A stretch of 64,000 nt of DNA from Hyaloperonospora brassicae (taxonomy: Eukaryota; Oomycota; Peronosporomycetes; Peronosporales; Peronosporaceae), in assembly GCA_947650285.1 (NCBI GenBank), contig CANTFL010000649.1:1-64000 (forward strand). Reading direction: 5' to 3'. Under the pieces are notes generated by a model. That model made no database searches. It had not been told where the DNA came from and worked only from the letters and a program-made list of their open reading frames with translations. Shown one piece after another: positions 13,380 through 26,684 of this stretch. Numbering within the stretch: position 1 is the stretch's first letter; each line of letters begins with the position of its first letter. The translations under genes were made by a program, and so were the position numbers.

Positions 13380-16300
13380 AAATTAGACGTGTAACACGAT
13401 AAGGATGAGGAGCGGACGTACCCGTTGTGGGCCACGTAGGTACGAGGGTACGATGTTTTGGAAGGAAGAAGCTTAAACTCCGATTACTGCGATACAGCCA
13501 GGCATAGTGATATTTTTTGGAATTCAATTGGTTAACATTGGACACTTTACTTTTCTTCTAAGCACATGCGTTGATTGCTCTTCTGGGTTTGAGTACTGAA
13601 TACTCGACGTCAGTAAAAAGCTGCATCTTAAACCAAGTGAAATCTGGATTGTTTGGCGAGGGATCAAGGACTTTAAAAGCAACGTTTTTATTGTGATTGG
13701 ACTCGGCAAAGAATTTCAGGCAAAGAATTTAAGATCGCGAGACGGCTCAAGAGTCATTAGATCGAGTTTGCCTAGAAGAGATCAAAGTGCCCCACAGACG
13801 ATTACAAAAGGTAAGCGAACGTTACAGCACGGAATCGGAATGCCCCAATCGATAATCGGTCATCCGGGCGACAGTTGACAGTTGGTATCGACTCCCTAAA
13901 TTATCGAGCGCCACTTTACCACATATTCATGTGTTCTCCGGTATGTGACAAGACACTACGAATATATCACGAAGTGTGATATAATGTATTCCACACGATA
14001 GGCATATATAAAAAGCAATATTAATACATACTATTCGTAGACAGTGCACAAGCTCGATTTAATCGACAAATATTACGATTGTCATCTATATAGCGAAGCA
14101 ACATTTTTCGATTTATAGAAGAACGGATGGTTTGTTCGCGTGTGATCGGTTGCATTTATCCGTAATCACGTATTACTTACATCATAAAATGGTTGATACG
14201 CTGGTTCTATACAAACAAAATACTTAAAACGCTGCGACGCGAGCGTCATTATTCTTTGTGATCTCGATGATAGAGCGACTAGGGCAAATAAATTAGAACG
14301 AAGGAGTAAGCGCATATTGTGCTACATATTATATGTGTACAGAGACGACTGATTGTACTTACGCTTGCACAAATCATGTCAAAGATGGCAGATGGCAAGG
14401 TTACATCTGTCTTAATAGACTGTAGACGCCATTACTCAGAGTGATAGTAGCATAACTACTAATCGCTTGTGTCTTTTGTGGACCGACAATAATACCTTAT
14501 CATATATGCGTGCTATATTCGCTTTCTTCTCGCTTGGGATGTCTGCCATTAATTTGTAAGATAAACGACGGTATAGCATCCGTATGGCCACCTGAGACAT
14601 GTAAACAATCTTTTCCATATCTCCAGTATAAAGTCTGTCTTTTTCCTTTGTTTACCAGTCCCGTGCTGTCCTTTTCCGTAATTTGTATTTATTTACAGTA
14701 TTTTCTATTTTTATATATTGACAATGCGCTGCATTATATCATGTTAAAACCGTTACTATTAAAGCAACATCAAGACATGGTAATCATTTCAAACCATAAT
14801 AGGGAAGGAAGAGGTTTAAAAAATGTCGGTTTACATTCTAGTGACAGGCAATAAGTTTATGATGCGTTTGAAGTTGCAACACATTTTGCCCATAATTTAA
14901 GGTGACTGTCGATAAGTGCCAATGCTACCTTTCTGGTTGTTGAAACGAGAAATAATAATGAAGATATACGAGGATTTTTTTATAAAAGTGATTCGGCCTG
15001 TGCATACTCAGTCGTATAGTGTATATAGTCGGTGTAATTGGTTCACTATTTGATGCATTCTTTTTTCCAGCGTCTATGCTCTGATTACTTTCATAGGGAG
15101 TTTTTACTCACCACCCACTTTTCGTCAACCACCACTAACCCTCCAATAGAAAAACCCTGCGTACTTTTCTCGCCCTGTAATTAACTAAATTGAAATCGCT
15201 CAAGTGATAGGAAACGCTAACCACCCCTTCAAGTTTTCGTTAACCACCCCCACCCCTATATATTACCGTAATTTTAATTCCATTTTTATGCTTGACACGG
15301 TTGGCGCCGCCATTTGAATCAACGAGACTATCAATATGAGTTAAAGTCTTTGCTGCATCCTTGTGTGGAAAAGTACTCGACAAGAACCTTGTTGATGGAG
15401 GTCTTCAACGACTAAGCAGATTTTTTCATACTAACAACGTTTGTGCCGCAAGCGACGGAGCTTGTAGCGCTCAGTGAGCTATCCTCGTTGATATAGGTGA
15501 GTACTGCTGTCATGTTGATCGTCCTGGACCAGTCACTTGACTGCATTGTGCACAACTACGAGGAGGAGTGGGCTTCACTACTGCTGTCTATCTCCATTTG
15601 AATCGAAATGAAGTCAGTTGTAGTACCCAGCGGACGCAGACTGTATATTCGGCAAAACCCTATCTAGAAAAACCCAGTCTGGCTCTTGTCCGACGCCACA
15701 TTGAGCCACTCCCATCATCAAATTACAGGTTTGTCTGGTTGGCCAATTGAACAGGTATTACGCTGATTGATGTATCACTTGATAGACCTCTGCGGCTGGC
15801 TTGAAGTCAATTCGAATATAGTATTGTTGAATGCCTTTCGACAGTGCCCATGCAGGATAACCACTACAAGCCCAACCTGTAGTGAAATCGCTCGTACGAT
15901 AGTCTCATTTGACCGATCCATAACTTGGTCAAATGAAGTAGCTGAATAATAAATTACCACATGACGCCGGCTTGACGACATGCATAGACTTTTCAGATCT
16001 AATATTTTATCATTTGTAAATGACGTTGTAAATTACTTCTGAGACCGATAATATCCTCGATCCTACCAATCAGAAGTCGTAAATCGAGTAATTTACGGTA
16101 TGGGTGTGGTTACATTTTCCAAATAATATCAAGGAAGCGCAAAAGCTCACGTAAAGTCATGTCTTGTTTAGTAGTAGACATGCATTCAGTCGCTTTTTAC
16201 TAAACTGTGATATGATTGACTCTCCGCAAGCGCTATCATTTCGAGGTACTGCTCATTTTATACTGGTTGGTATCTAAAATGCTTCCAGTTGATCTCAGTA

Positions 16301-18150
16301 TCAAGAGCATAAATATATATATATATATATTCCCAATGCAGTCACTATGGAAGTTGAATGAGGTTGACAACAGCTTCTTCTGTTATGTCCTACTTCTCGG
16401 CACTTATCGCATCGACGAACAGGACGCAAAATATTTATCACAGCTTCAAACTGCGATGGATCCCACTCAGTAGAACTCTGCGATTTGTGTCCTAGCGATT
16501 GATACCTAACAGCACCAAAGGGACGCCCGCGGATATACGGGACAGATATGTTGAAGACCTTTGCTGTCGGCAACACCAATCTATATATATATAAGAATAA
16601 CTCGCTGCCTGTACGAGGTTCTCTCTTGATTTTTTTCTCGGATGCGCTTCATTCTAGCCCCGATTATAGTGGGTGTATTACTAGACCGTCCCTTTCGACG
16701 GAAGAAACAAGACCGTATCCGTGGTCAACAACAACCTGCATGTAAGCCCGAGTATATTTCCAGAGGTCTAAGATCCAAGATAATGAAAGCTTTGTATGAA
16801 GTCGCGCACGTTTCCAGCAACAATAGGGGTATAACCCTCGACCAACTTAATTGGAGTATGTCGTTATATACATGTACGGCACTGGCCGATACAACAACTT
16901 TGGTTACACAATCAGATCTGTATTGAGCAGAAAGATGAAGTGTATGTCGTTCCTGAAGATTTTACGGGTAGATTGATCGCTTCACGTTTGGCTTTGCGCC
17001 GATGGTCTCGATCGGACTAGTGGAATATGGCCGACAGCTACCCACTCACGGTGTTTTTCGTGCTGTAGAGGCACAACTGGTACAGCCATGGTGCTGTGAA
17101 GCAGCTATCTATACGGGCATAGGCTGATTCACCGACCAGCGACGCGGTTTGTAGATTTAAATGGCTACCGACTTCCGTGTGCTTGCCTGGCACGACATCC
17201 ATGACAGGTAAGGGTAAATATACCAATCACACGGCCATCACGGAGATGGCTTGCCGCTTGTAACTTGCTCCCGATGAACAGGGCCTAAGGAACGAATGTG
17301 TGCAAATTTTGGGCGCGTGATTGCAGTAACTAAGCCTACAGTAAACGAGTTTTGTGTGTCATTCCATTCGAAACTCGAAACCTTCTTTTTGTTGTTTCCC
17401 ATACCACAGACATGCGGCTTCTTAATGAAGATGAGTGATTGAGTTTATACACAGCACCTTCATGCAAATCTGGCTCAGTGATTTCGTTGTTGTGCAGAAT
17501 AAAAATAATTCGACTGCACCTCACTCCGACTGACCACAAATAAAGTTGTCAGTGACAGCATCTCCGATACCGATTGCGCTATCTGATATAATTGTCTTGA
17601 ACAAGATTGGCCAGGCTTGTTTTTTTAAAAGTGTCGACGACTGAGCGGCGTCTTGAGCAGCTTTGACGCAACCGATCTTCCAAATTGACTGGAGGTGCCG
17701 TGGATGTACTAAGTTGGTAGGGTGGATTATGTGTGGGATCGTATAAAACGGAGAACATATTGGGCCTGACCGAAAAGATATCGTGTTATAAACCTACGCG
17801 GGATAGTATATTAGTGCAAAAGGCGATCGCAATAGCATTGATTGTCCAAGTCGTGTAACCCACAATATTTTGAGTAGGTTTGAGCCCGTTTTAGCCTTTA
17901 CAAGGACGTACAGGGAATATCGATTATTACGAGCAAAGACGAGTTCCGCAGATCCGGTGGCACCTTTTCATTGTCGCACATGTATCATTGGCACAACTAC
18001 ACTGCTTACAGCGATCAATACCTTGTTTGTCATCGTGCGCAAGGTTGCTCTAAAAAGACGACCTGTATTGTGGTCATAATATTGCTGTAAAGTACGTGTA
18101 GATATTGACAATGCACAAACTCAGCAACGTGCTACATCTGACTACCTGAG
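13380..18150. other. AT-rich gene-free DNA
   Basis: No supported gene. There are short frames only, an (AT)n microsatellite near 16,311-16,329, and two loosely related C-rich segments near 15,110-15,255 (caccaccc/aaccacccc patches). Nothing matched a known transposon terminus. Confidence 0.5.
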
Positions 18151-18159
18151 AGCTACTAT

Positions 18160-18830
18160 ACCTGAGAACGCATCGGTCGATACTTTGTCGCGTGCTCGCA
18201 GTCGATCGTTGCTGGTCTCACCAAACAATCTTCGATGCTGGTACCTCAGGAACTTAGTGCCATTAGACGCAAGTGATCGCGTCGATGGATTCTTTGTCTC
18301 GTGATTATAGCCGTGCCCAATTGGGAGCATTGTAGATTCGCTCGCGATGGTGTCTCAAGGACGTTCTGCCACTGAAAACAATCTACCCATCGATTAAATC
18401 TTTGTCTCTTGTTTGCAGTTGATCCCTGCTGCTTGCACCACACATTGGTCCGAGATGATGCCTCAAGATAATTCGTTAGCTATGGTGCCTCAAGAATGTG
18501 CTACCTGTAGAAGAAAGGGACCCATCGATGAAGTCTTGTCGCGTAGTTACAGACATTCCATACTCGTTGCACTACCATACCGTTCGAGATGGTGCCTCAA
18601 GAACAGTCGCTGGCAATAGTGCCTCAAGAATGTGCTACCAGTGGACGCAACTGACGCGTCGATGGATTCTTTGTCTCTTTTTCAGAGCCGTTTCCTACAG
18701 TATGCACCGAAAAACCGTGTGTGATAGTGTCTCAAGATCATGCTACTGCTAGATGTGAGTGACCCATCGATGTATTCTTTCTTTCGAGCTCATATTCGCT
18801 CCCTACTGGGGGCACTAAACTTTTGTTCGT
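18160..18830. repeat. Degenerate tandem array, ~105-135-bp unit, about five copies
   Basis: Units begin near 18,236, 18,348, 18,456, 18,586 and 18,721. Shared landmarks in order are gatggtgcctcaag, atgtgctacc, gacgcaagtga, tcgatggattctttgtct and a ~50-bp variable tail. Two units contain a second, inner copy of the gtgcctcaag landmark. Unit length is not a multiple of three and stops occur in all frames, so it behaves as a satellite-like array rather than a coding repeat. Confidence 0.75.
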
Positions 18831-20240
18831 GATGTTAATCAACTATATAATGTTATTTCCATAATTGCGCTTTTATGCGCACGTTAATAATTTGGAACGT
18901 GTATGTATCTTACCTTTCCTTAGCGCTGCCACAGGCGGACAAATGCGTCGAAACGTTACTACCGTGCAAAGCGTGCCCGATCTGAACGAGCGGGCAGGTC
19001 GCATGGATCCCGGATCGTATTTGGACCAGGCGATCGCTGCGCCCGCTGAGCCGGGGAGGCATAGCAGGCGGGGCGCGAGGAAGAATTTTGGGCCGAACGA
19101 GCGACGGAGCGTCCCGACGGGACAATGAGAGGAGGTTTTAGCGTCAAGAATTCAGGGTTCAAACGCTCGCCCAGAGAGCGAGTGCGGCTACATTCGGTAC
19201 CTCTTAACTACGCGGCGGCGGTAAAGGGTGACAGCGAACGCGCCGACCACGGGCGTGTTTAGTACTAACGGCTACAAAGGCATGGAAAAACACGATGGAT
19301 GCTATTTTCGACCAATGATTCCTGTAAAAAGAGAAAGCTCTGGCGACCTGAAATGTGGAGGGAGATTGTTTTGCCTTTCTCTCTTGGCTTCCTGGCATGC
19401 CCGCACGCGCAGGCGGCGAGGGTTGTGATGCTGGAATACTTTGTAGCGTATTTGGAAGGAAAGGTTCTTGCGATAGTTCCTCCTTCCGTCCGAATAGCCT
19501 CAACATATTGCGGTAACGACAATACTCCTCCAATTACTCGAACGACGTAAGAGTCATCTGGAGGTGGAAGAATTAGCTCTTAACCTCGTCAAGGATGATA
19601 AAGGATAGTGCTACGATTCGTTAACTGGCTTCATTACTTTTGTGCTCCCAGATCAAGCAGCAGCGGCTGGATGACACTCGAAAGTGATCGTCTATCGAGG
19701 CGCCAAGCTTCAGCCATTATGCTCGGGCATTATGGAGCGCATAGATCTTCCTTCTGACACCACTGCTGATCGACCGCATAGTCGCATACTTTTGTAGTAT
19801 CAATAACGTGCTCTCGCCATCGGCGTGTCGACCGGGACAGGCCAGTTTATTATCTCGTTAAGTGTAACCTGCGCGGTGACCTCGATAATCAGCAGCTTAC
19901 CCAGAGCGACAGACTCTTACAATTTCAGCTACTTCGTGGTCTCCTTCGACACTGCCACTTGTCCAGATTAACTGAGTCTGGTAATGCACGTATCTGCGAT
20001 AGGTACGTCGTTCTTTATAGACCATCATCGGGAGTTCCACCGAGTTCCATGCTTTACCTTCTACCTTCCTTTTTATTCGAGCGCAAAGTGCGCGTCTCGT
20101 CCAGGTGCTCGCCTCATAGACCACCACAGAAAGTACACGGGGCAATCCCACGCATTAACCATTTGTATGTATTATCCTTCGCCCACCTCGATGTGGCGGG
20201 CCGTCTAAGCATGTTCGCAAATCGACAGATCGTCTGGCAG
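18831..20240. other. Gene-free DNA with a short GC-rich patch
   Basis: A GC-rich island near 18,930-19,250 is open in several frames on both strands, as expected from composition alone. No domain, repeat or RNA gene was recognised. Confidence 0.4.
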
Positions 20241-20245
20241 ATTCG

Positions 20246-22600
20246 ATGACCCAGTTGCAAGCGGATGCGCGTAAATCCTCACTGCTGAAGGTTCAGCAGT
20301 CGCCACTTCTGGAAGACGAGCGCCTCTGCGACCAAATGCCAGAAACAGAGAGATTTATGCCGCGCGGTCCTGCAGACCACCCTGAGGTGAATTGCGAGTA
20401 CTGTAACTCAGTTTGGACTTCTTACAGGACACCCACCCCTCATTCCACTATCAGGATTTCCGGCTTAAGGGTCCTCCGGCGCCCGGCACAGCACACCCAA
20501 AGGTGTGGCCTGATAACAAAGCTACCCATTGGATGGTTGCTCGTCCCATATTGGCCTTTTTCCGGCGCCCTCCATTCGACCCCCCGCCAAGGTTTCAATC
20601 CAGGTAGCTCTTTGTCCCAATTCCAGTGAATGCCAAACACAGAACGAACGCGACGGTAACCTTTCCCAGGATCTTGCAGATGGCGACTGGTTCGGCCCTG
20701 GTAGCAACAAGAAAACAAGAAACCAGCAAAAAGCTAACAACAGCCTGGGAAAGGCCACGACTTTGGTAAAATGCAAATTAATCTTGCGCAAGTGCAGAAG
20801 TCACCTGCGAGCAGCCCTCGAATTCCTCCAGGGGTGACAGTTTAATCGCTCCGAAAAAGGCTAACCCATGTCAGGGTACTAAGCCTGTTTCCTCCCAGGC
20901 CACTTCAACGGCGAGACCACGGGGGGGTCAGCCCAAGCTCGCGTCACAAAAGCCTCCTTACACTACTTCAACACCGGTCAGCCGCAGATCGACGAAGATA
21001 AATGATTGATCCAGCTTCTCTCTGAGGAGGAAATAATTCTAGGACCGACCACCACCGTAGAACCGTTTCTTCCGACGCGGTTGAAAAGGCTCCACAGGTG
21101 CTATAGCCCGAGAAGTCGCTCAGGATAAAGTTGATCTAGCAAAGTTGCGCGTAATCGCGTTGCAGGCGGCTGCAGAAGAAATTAGAATTGCATCTGGGGC
21201 AGGCGAAGTACTTTGAGGCTCAAGGGCAGGTGTTATAATCAACAGTTGCACAAGAAACTATACTCGTTGGAGAAATCCAGCGATGGACTTGACCAGTCAC
21301 GAGCTACTCGACTCGGAATGGGACTATCGGATTGCTATCGCCGCAACTTCGCAAGCAGAGGTAGTGGTTTCAGCCGCAAAGAGTGACCTTAAATCCAAGG
21401 AACGGAGACTTGCGAAGTATTTTTCAGTATAGTTGACAAATCCAGTCGTCACAATTTAATGCCGGGGGAGACAGCGACGGAAAGGCGGCAAACATACGGG
21501 AAAAATTCGCGCTACAATCCACCATCTTTTGTCCTCGTACGTCCGCCACAGGAGGCAGATGGACATAATGAATCGGTCCAGTCCCTACCGTCAGCGACAA
21601 CCGCCTCCACGCCCCCTGCACAAGAATGTTTATTTGCGGAGACCGAGCCTGGGCCGGAACAATATATCTTAATCTAGCAAAACTTCGACGTAAACATGAT
21701 GGGGAGTGTCGTCACTTGTATGCACGATGCGTGTTGATAATATGAATGGGAAAGTAATCTCCTCCTCGATGTGCATCTAGTGTACCTGATTCCGCAACTA
21801 TCGCCCAGGATATCGCTGAAGAAATTTAGATGTCGGGAAACGATTACGCCGACACCTTTCACAGTGATTTAGGGACCGCCATCAACACCGACTTCACGCG
21901 TGATGTTCCACTGGTCACCACTCTAGAGGTCCACCCGGCACAAGGCGACATACGGGCTCCAAACAATCATGCACAGAAGCTCAGAGCCATGCGCAACCGA
22001 ATACTTCCTGGGACTGGCTCGGACGTAGTAGTTGCAGCATCAGTCCCGGAGCGCACAAAACAGATCCACGCGAACGCGGCCACTATCAAATATGGGTAAC
22101 CGCCCGTAGATTGGTATCTATGCTGCCTGCTTTGCCACCGTTAAGCCTGTCAGGCCAGAATGATTGAATTCCTCACTGTTCGTCCGAGCTCGCGACACTA
22201 GTGACCGCGCTCCCTTCCAGTTATTTTTTTCGCCAACATGACCGGTTAATTCGCTTCGGAAATTCGGTCATGGCATCAATAGCGAATCTCAGCTTGCGGT
22301 CATTCGACAACATGCAAACTCCACAATGAGCACCTTCGTCAAAGTATGCACCGGGTGGGATGCGACAGCGGATGATCAGAATGGGAAAATTCAATGGCGG
22401 ACTACCAATTCGATCCAAAGATGGCGTCGCGTCAATACGGTGCAACCAGATCTGCTATGTACTACTATGATAAATACGGTTACAGATGTCGATCACTAGG
22501 GAGTCTTGAACGTCTTAAGTACATTACTTCAAAGTTTAGTGCCGCGCGAGCGTGGGACCACTGTAGTGATACCTCAGACAAAGGCGGCAGTCTATTACAC
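20246..22600 (+). other. Decayed, possibly retroelement-derived open frames
   Basis: Moderate-GC DNA with fragmented plus-strand frames, the longest of 127 codons at 20,246-20,629. No catalytic motif was seen. The position upstream of a Copia RNase H-like relic, in the same orientation, makes a decayed Copia gag-pol plausible but unproven. Confidence 0.3.
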
Positions 22601-22849
22601 CTCCGCTGATGTTCGGGCTGCAGTTGTTGGTGTGCTCGCTAAGCCGTCAAATAGGAAACTGGCGCTCGATCTCTTTGCTCATGAGGATCGGCCGTCGACT
22701 CTTCAGTACTGAGGGCACCGCAGTAGATCAGAATCCTGCGGACCGTCGTGTAGCGGTATACCTTCCTCCGTTAGGAGTGAGTCAAAAGACGATCCACGCG
22801 CACGCTTTCCTACTATCCGATGCGATATTAAAATTTCGCCACCGCTCCC

Positions 22850-23110
22850 ATGCGAAGGGTCGCACACGACCACAAGAAAATACTATTGGTCTTCATTCAC
22901 AGAACGTCGCTGGTTTTCCCAAAAACTCGGACAGGTGTGCAGAGTGATTTGGCCATTTCCGACAGCAAGACGACCGAGGGGCCATTGACTTGGTTCTACG
23001 GCAAGAAACAAATGTCGCCGTTGGAGAAGCAGATAATATGGACAAGCCATACCACCAAACATGGGGTTTCATGCAGGAACCTGGACGCTTGGACACGTTG
23101 TAGGTAGACT
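22850..23110 (+). pseudogene. Probable Copia RNase H relic
   Basis: The frame contains ISDSKTTEGPLTWFYGKKQ, then SPL, then SHTTKHGV and RNLDAW. This resembles the Ty1/Copia RNase H layout, in which a K[ST]T.G segment precedes [IL][ST]W..KKQ, an AEY motif, and a WLR.LL segment. The expected AEY is not readable here. Stops and frame changes occur on both sides. The match rests on motif order only. Confidence 0.45.
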
Positions 23111-24030
23111 TGCAGCATGATTCGGGACCCGCATCTTGCGCTTCATAGATCGACAAGTGATCAGTGCAAGCTATTTGCATGTAGATACCGACCACTCTTT
23201 GAGCGTCGGAGGTTTGTATGCTCCGAGCAGCTGTCAGCCCGCAAATGTTCGCAAATGGGTAACGTACACTTGCGCTCGCTTCCCCATTGAATGAGCAGTC
23301 AAGAATGAAGCCGTCGTTATCTTTTTTGTGGGTAGAAGCGTATGCATGTAGTATACCATGCTCGTTTAGGATGAGAGAAAGCGTGTTGTGTGCAGATGAG
23401 TGTCGACAAGCCGGGCTGTCAAGATGAGTCTGTGAGGTATTGAGCGCCGACCGTTTGCGAACAAAGCGCGTCTCTGCACGTCGACAAGCGCGTGTAGCAG
23501 AAGCGCAGCAATTTGGAGTCGCTCTGACGTCACTACAAAGCTGTTTGTTTTTGTATCTCAACGAAATGGTGCGTCAATACGATCGCAGTGTCCAGTATTC
23601 CGATGAATTTGTACAGTGCCAGTGAGCAAGCCAAGTCTTATTGACTTGATAAGGTCTGCACCAAAAAGACTCGTCATGACAATCGCTTTGCAGACGCCTA
23701 CGTTGAAGCTGACATCAACTGTGGCACAGTTTCTCCATAACGATCGCGTGTCCGAAACGCAACTGTATAGGACTGCCGCATGTCAGCACAGGTGACTCGC
23801 AGGTAGTAAGTGCCGTCCATTGCGATTCGAATATCGTGAGGATTTTCTTGACGGCGTGATGTGAGCCACTGCAGGTGAAAAATACGCACAAGTCTGACTG
23901 CACGATGTTGTCTCGCTTTCGTGTTTTATGCTATATTTTTGTGTTGCGTAGCTTCACCATGTGGGCCGGGCTACATGCAAGTGCCGTGGGTGACTCAGTA
24001 CGGTGAGGATACACGTTTTGCGCTACCTAC
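23110..24030. other. Gene-free stretch downstream of the helicase pseudogene
   Basis: A 222-codon minus-strand frame (22,893-23,561) overlaps the Copia-like relic and has no recognisable domain. A short minus-strand frame near 23,700-23,890 looks protein-like but was not recognised. Nothing is firmly supported. Confidence 0.4.
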
Positions 24031-24036
24031 CTGCGA

Positions 24037-25983
24037 TTAACTAAGCGAATCACCACCGTAACCTTCGCTTTTACCAGCGACAAAGTCACGCTTGCCCGCA
24101 CCAATTTTCCGCACCTGCGAATCCACTTTCGGACAGTCAATGATGCAGAGACCCAGACCACCGCAGAATTCACAGCCTTTGGTGCCAGTTGCATTCGGCA
24201 GTCCATCGCCCCTGCTCTCCAGCTCCTCGTACGGATCCTCAAACGCCATGAGTACTCGTGGCACCGTCTGCTTCGCCTCGACGAGTAGATGCTTGAGATC
24301 GAATATCGCACTGTCCGGTACACTTTTGTTAATGAACGTCGTAGCAACTCCGTTCTTACCACAACGACCTGTACGACCAATTCTATGCACGTACTTTACG
24401 ATTTCGGCGGCATATCGAAGTTGATAACGTGCTTGATGTCTGGAAAGTCAAGACCCTTCGCGGCGATGTCCGTGGCAACCAACACGTCATTTTGCTCACT
24501 CTTGAACAGGTCAATAGCTTCATTCCGCTCTTCCTGATTCTTGCCACCGTGAATCAAGGCCACTTTAACGCCCTTCAAGATGAGGTACTCGTAGATGAGG
24601 TTAACATCGCTTTTGCGTTCACAGAAAATGACGACCGGAGGGCTGGTTTTTTGCAAGCACTCGAGCAAGTAGACGATCTTGGCGTCTTGCTCCACGTACT
24701 CAACTTCCTGGATCACAGCCAAATTTGCGGCACCGGCACGACCGACGTTGACTAAAACAGGTTTGACCAGCACATCTTTGGCGAGATCCTGGAACTTTTG
24801 TGGCATCGTAGCAGAGACGAGCAACGGTTGCCTTTGACTTGTGAAGTGGTTGAAAGTCATAGCAACCTCCTTGTCAACACCCAAGTCCAGCATGCGATCA
24901 CCTCCGTCCAAGCAAATGTATTTGCACAAGCGCAAATTCATCTCGCCCAGTTTCAAAAGTGGCTCAATCGACCTGGAGTAGCTACCACAATATGCACGCC
25001 GCGACTAGGCAATCAAGTCGGATTGCTGCCGCTTATCTTCTCCGTCAATGCAGAGTGGACTGCGAAGCTCGGGGTATCCTGATTTAAACAAGTAAGTTGT
25101 AAAGTGCTTTACCACACCAAACAACTATCTCATGAGTTTGTGGGATGGACCTGCAATCAGTCCGAACGGACCTTCATGACCAACAACCGGCATTTTCGTC
25201 TCCTCTTCGAGCGCCAGCATCACCAGAGGCAGCGTGAACGTCACAGTTTTACCTGATCCAGTGAACGCAATACCAATCATGTCGCGTCCTGCGAGAATGC
25301 GCGGCATGGCTTGCACTTGAATAAGCGTCGGTCGCAGGATTTTTTTGGTCTTGAGCGCGTCCAGGATTGCACGCGAAAACCGCATGTACTCGAAAGGCTT
25401 GATGGGCGGTGACACGTTCTCGCCTTAAACCAGGATGTGCCACTTATTCCGCACCGCGTCACACTCGTCTTAGGTCATGTACCGCACACATCGTGGCGGT
25501 TGCCGCGTCGTGTGCATCGTCTCATCGTGGTAAATCCCCTCGGCCCGTTCATGATCCGAAACAAGCGCTGATTTTGGTAACGTCATCGCTTCCTTGAGCA
25601 TATGAACCTCCTCAGCGTCTCGCCGGAGCTTTTGCTGGTTCACGCCTTGTCCTCCCCCCGCTCTTACGCATCGCAAACGCCTGATCCAACAAAATCACGC
25701 TCGATCGTTGTTGTTGTTGCTGCTGATCCTCGATTGACGCAGTAGAAGACAGTGCTTCCGCTGCCTTTGAATCGCTTGAGGTCGATGTTGTCAGTGTCGA
25801 TAACGATGTGGTCTTTTGTTTCTTAAGCTGGAGCTCGTCCGAGTCGCTTGCGCTCTCTGAGTCACTGCGTTCGTGCTGCAGACGCTGCTGGAGGACCGTA
25901 AGACGTTGTTGCAGCCGCTCGTGCTCGCGCTGGCGCCGTACCTTCAGCGGTACATACAGCTGCGCGTCCGTCTCGGTCGTCAT
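24037..25983 (-). pseudogene. DDX41: DDX41-type DEAD-box RNA helicase pseudogene
   Basis: The family is a nuclear ATP-dependent RNA helicase associated with spliceosomes. The order of elements matches it. The acidic N-terminus contains YVPL[KR]xRRQ just after the ATG at 25,983. Then come PPIKPFEYMRFS, Walker [52 protein letters not shown] and a C-terminal zinc knuckle. Lesions: a frameshift in a C-run near 25,650; two in-frame stops just before the PPIK segment; a stop after the GPSHKL segment (the family has a PSREL motif here); the DEAD box reads DGGD; a 1-nt deletion just before HRIGRTGR; the knuckle histidine is replaced. A functional helicase is unlikely. The rest of the family order is kept, so it is a decayed ancestral gene or duplicate. 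Confidence 0.9.
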
Positions 25984-26300
25984 GGCGCGATGCAGGGGCG
26001 TGCGTGAAATTGACAGTAGAATGCCAAAAAATGAGGATAGCGACGACAGCAAACATTCCGACGACGAAAGGAGACACGCGCATTGGTCAAAAAATACATG
26101 AGGCTGTGACAATCGTGATCATGATCATCCTGTGGACGAAAATAACTATTGAAGGTAGGCGCATCACCATCTAGAGTCCGGGCATGACTTTTTGGGACAT
26201 TGCGCGAAACTCAAGGACCCGTTGAAGCCTGACGATTGCTATCCTCGTTTGGATTATTCCCCATCCCGACCTGCCCACTTTAGGTCAATCGCGTCAACCC

Positions 26301-26448
26301 ATGACCCGCGTCCGCGCGCGGACGTGCCCGTGCACGGACGACGCGCCGCCCCCGGAGCTGGCGTCGTACATGCGTCTCTTACAGGCGCATTGCGTGCTCC
26401 CTCTGCGCAGCCTCACGCGCCCGGGGGCTATTTTTTCCGGTTAGCGAC
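26301..26448 (+). CDS. Possible first exon of an unrecognised gene
   Basis: From ATG at 26,301, a GC-rich frame gives a plausible helical segment (ELASYMRLLQAHCVLPL). It ends near cc/ggttagcg, a weak donor. It lies divergently 318 bp from the helicase pseudogene start and upstream of the open frame at 26,685-27,254 in the same direction. Joining them into one gene is inference. Confidence 0.3.
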
Positions 26449-26684
26449 GCGTCCGCTCTTTAGCTTTATGCGCGCCGGAGTTCTCCAGCTCAGCAGTCGA
26501 CTCTTCGCTGCTGGTTGTACTAGTACTTGCGTACTGTGATGATAGTTGTGAACTGACAAATATATTGACGTGTTAACCAGTACCACTGACATGCATTGTT
26601 TCCTTTCATAATCTCGCGTCTTCTTATGGACCTGGCATCATCATCGGCTACTACAGCAATATATGTGGTTAACATTTACCTGGT

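Noticed and set aside
6641..18150. Numerous 60-115 codon frames in the AT-rich desert
   Set aside because: Random length for this composition, no shared domain or codon bias, and many lack an ATG.
19140..19215. Possible tRNA B-box (gggttcaaacgctcgcc)
   Set aside because: No matching A-box, acceptor stem or anticodon arm could be built around it.
22893..23561. 222-codon minus-strand frame
   Set aside because: No domain, Ser/Cys/Arg-rich composition, and it overlaps Copia-like protein motifs on the plus strand.
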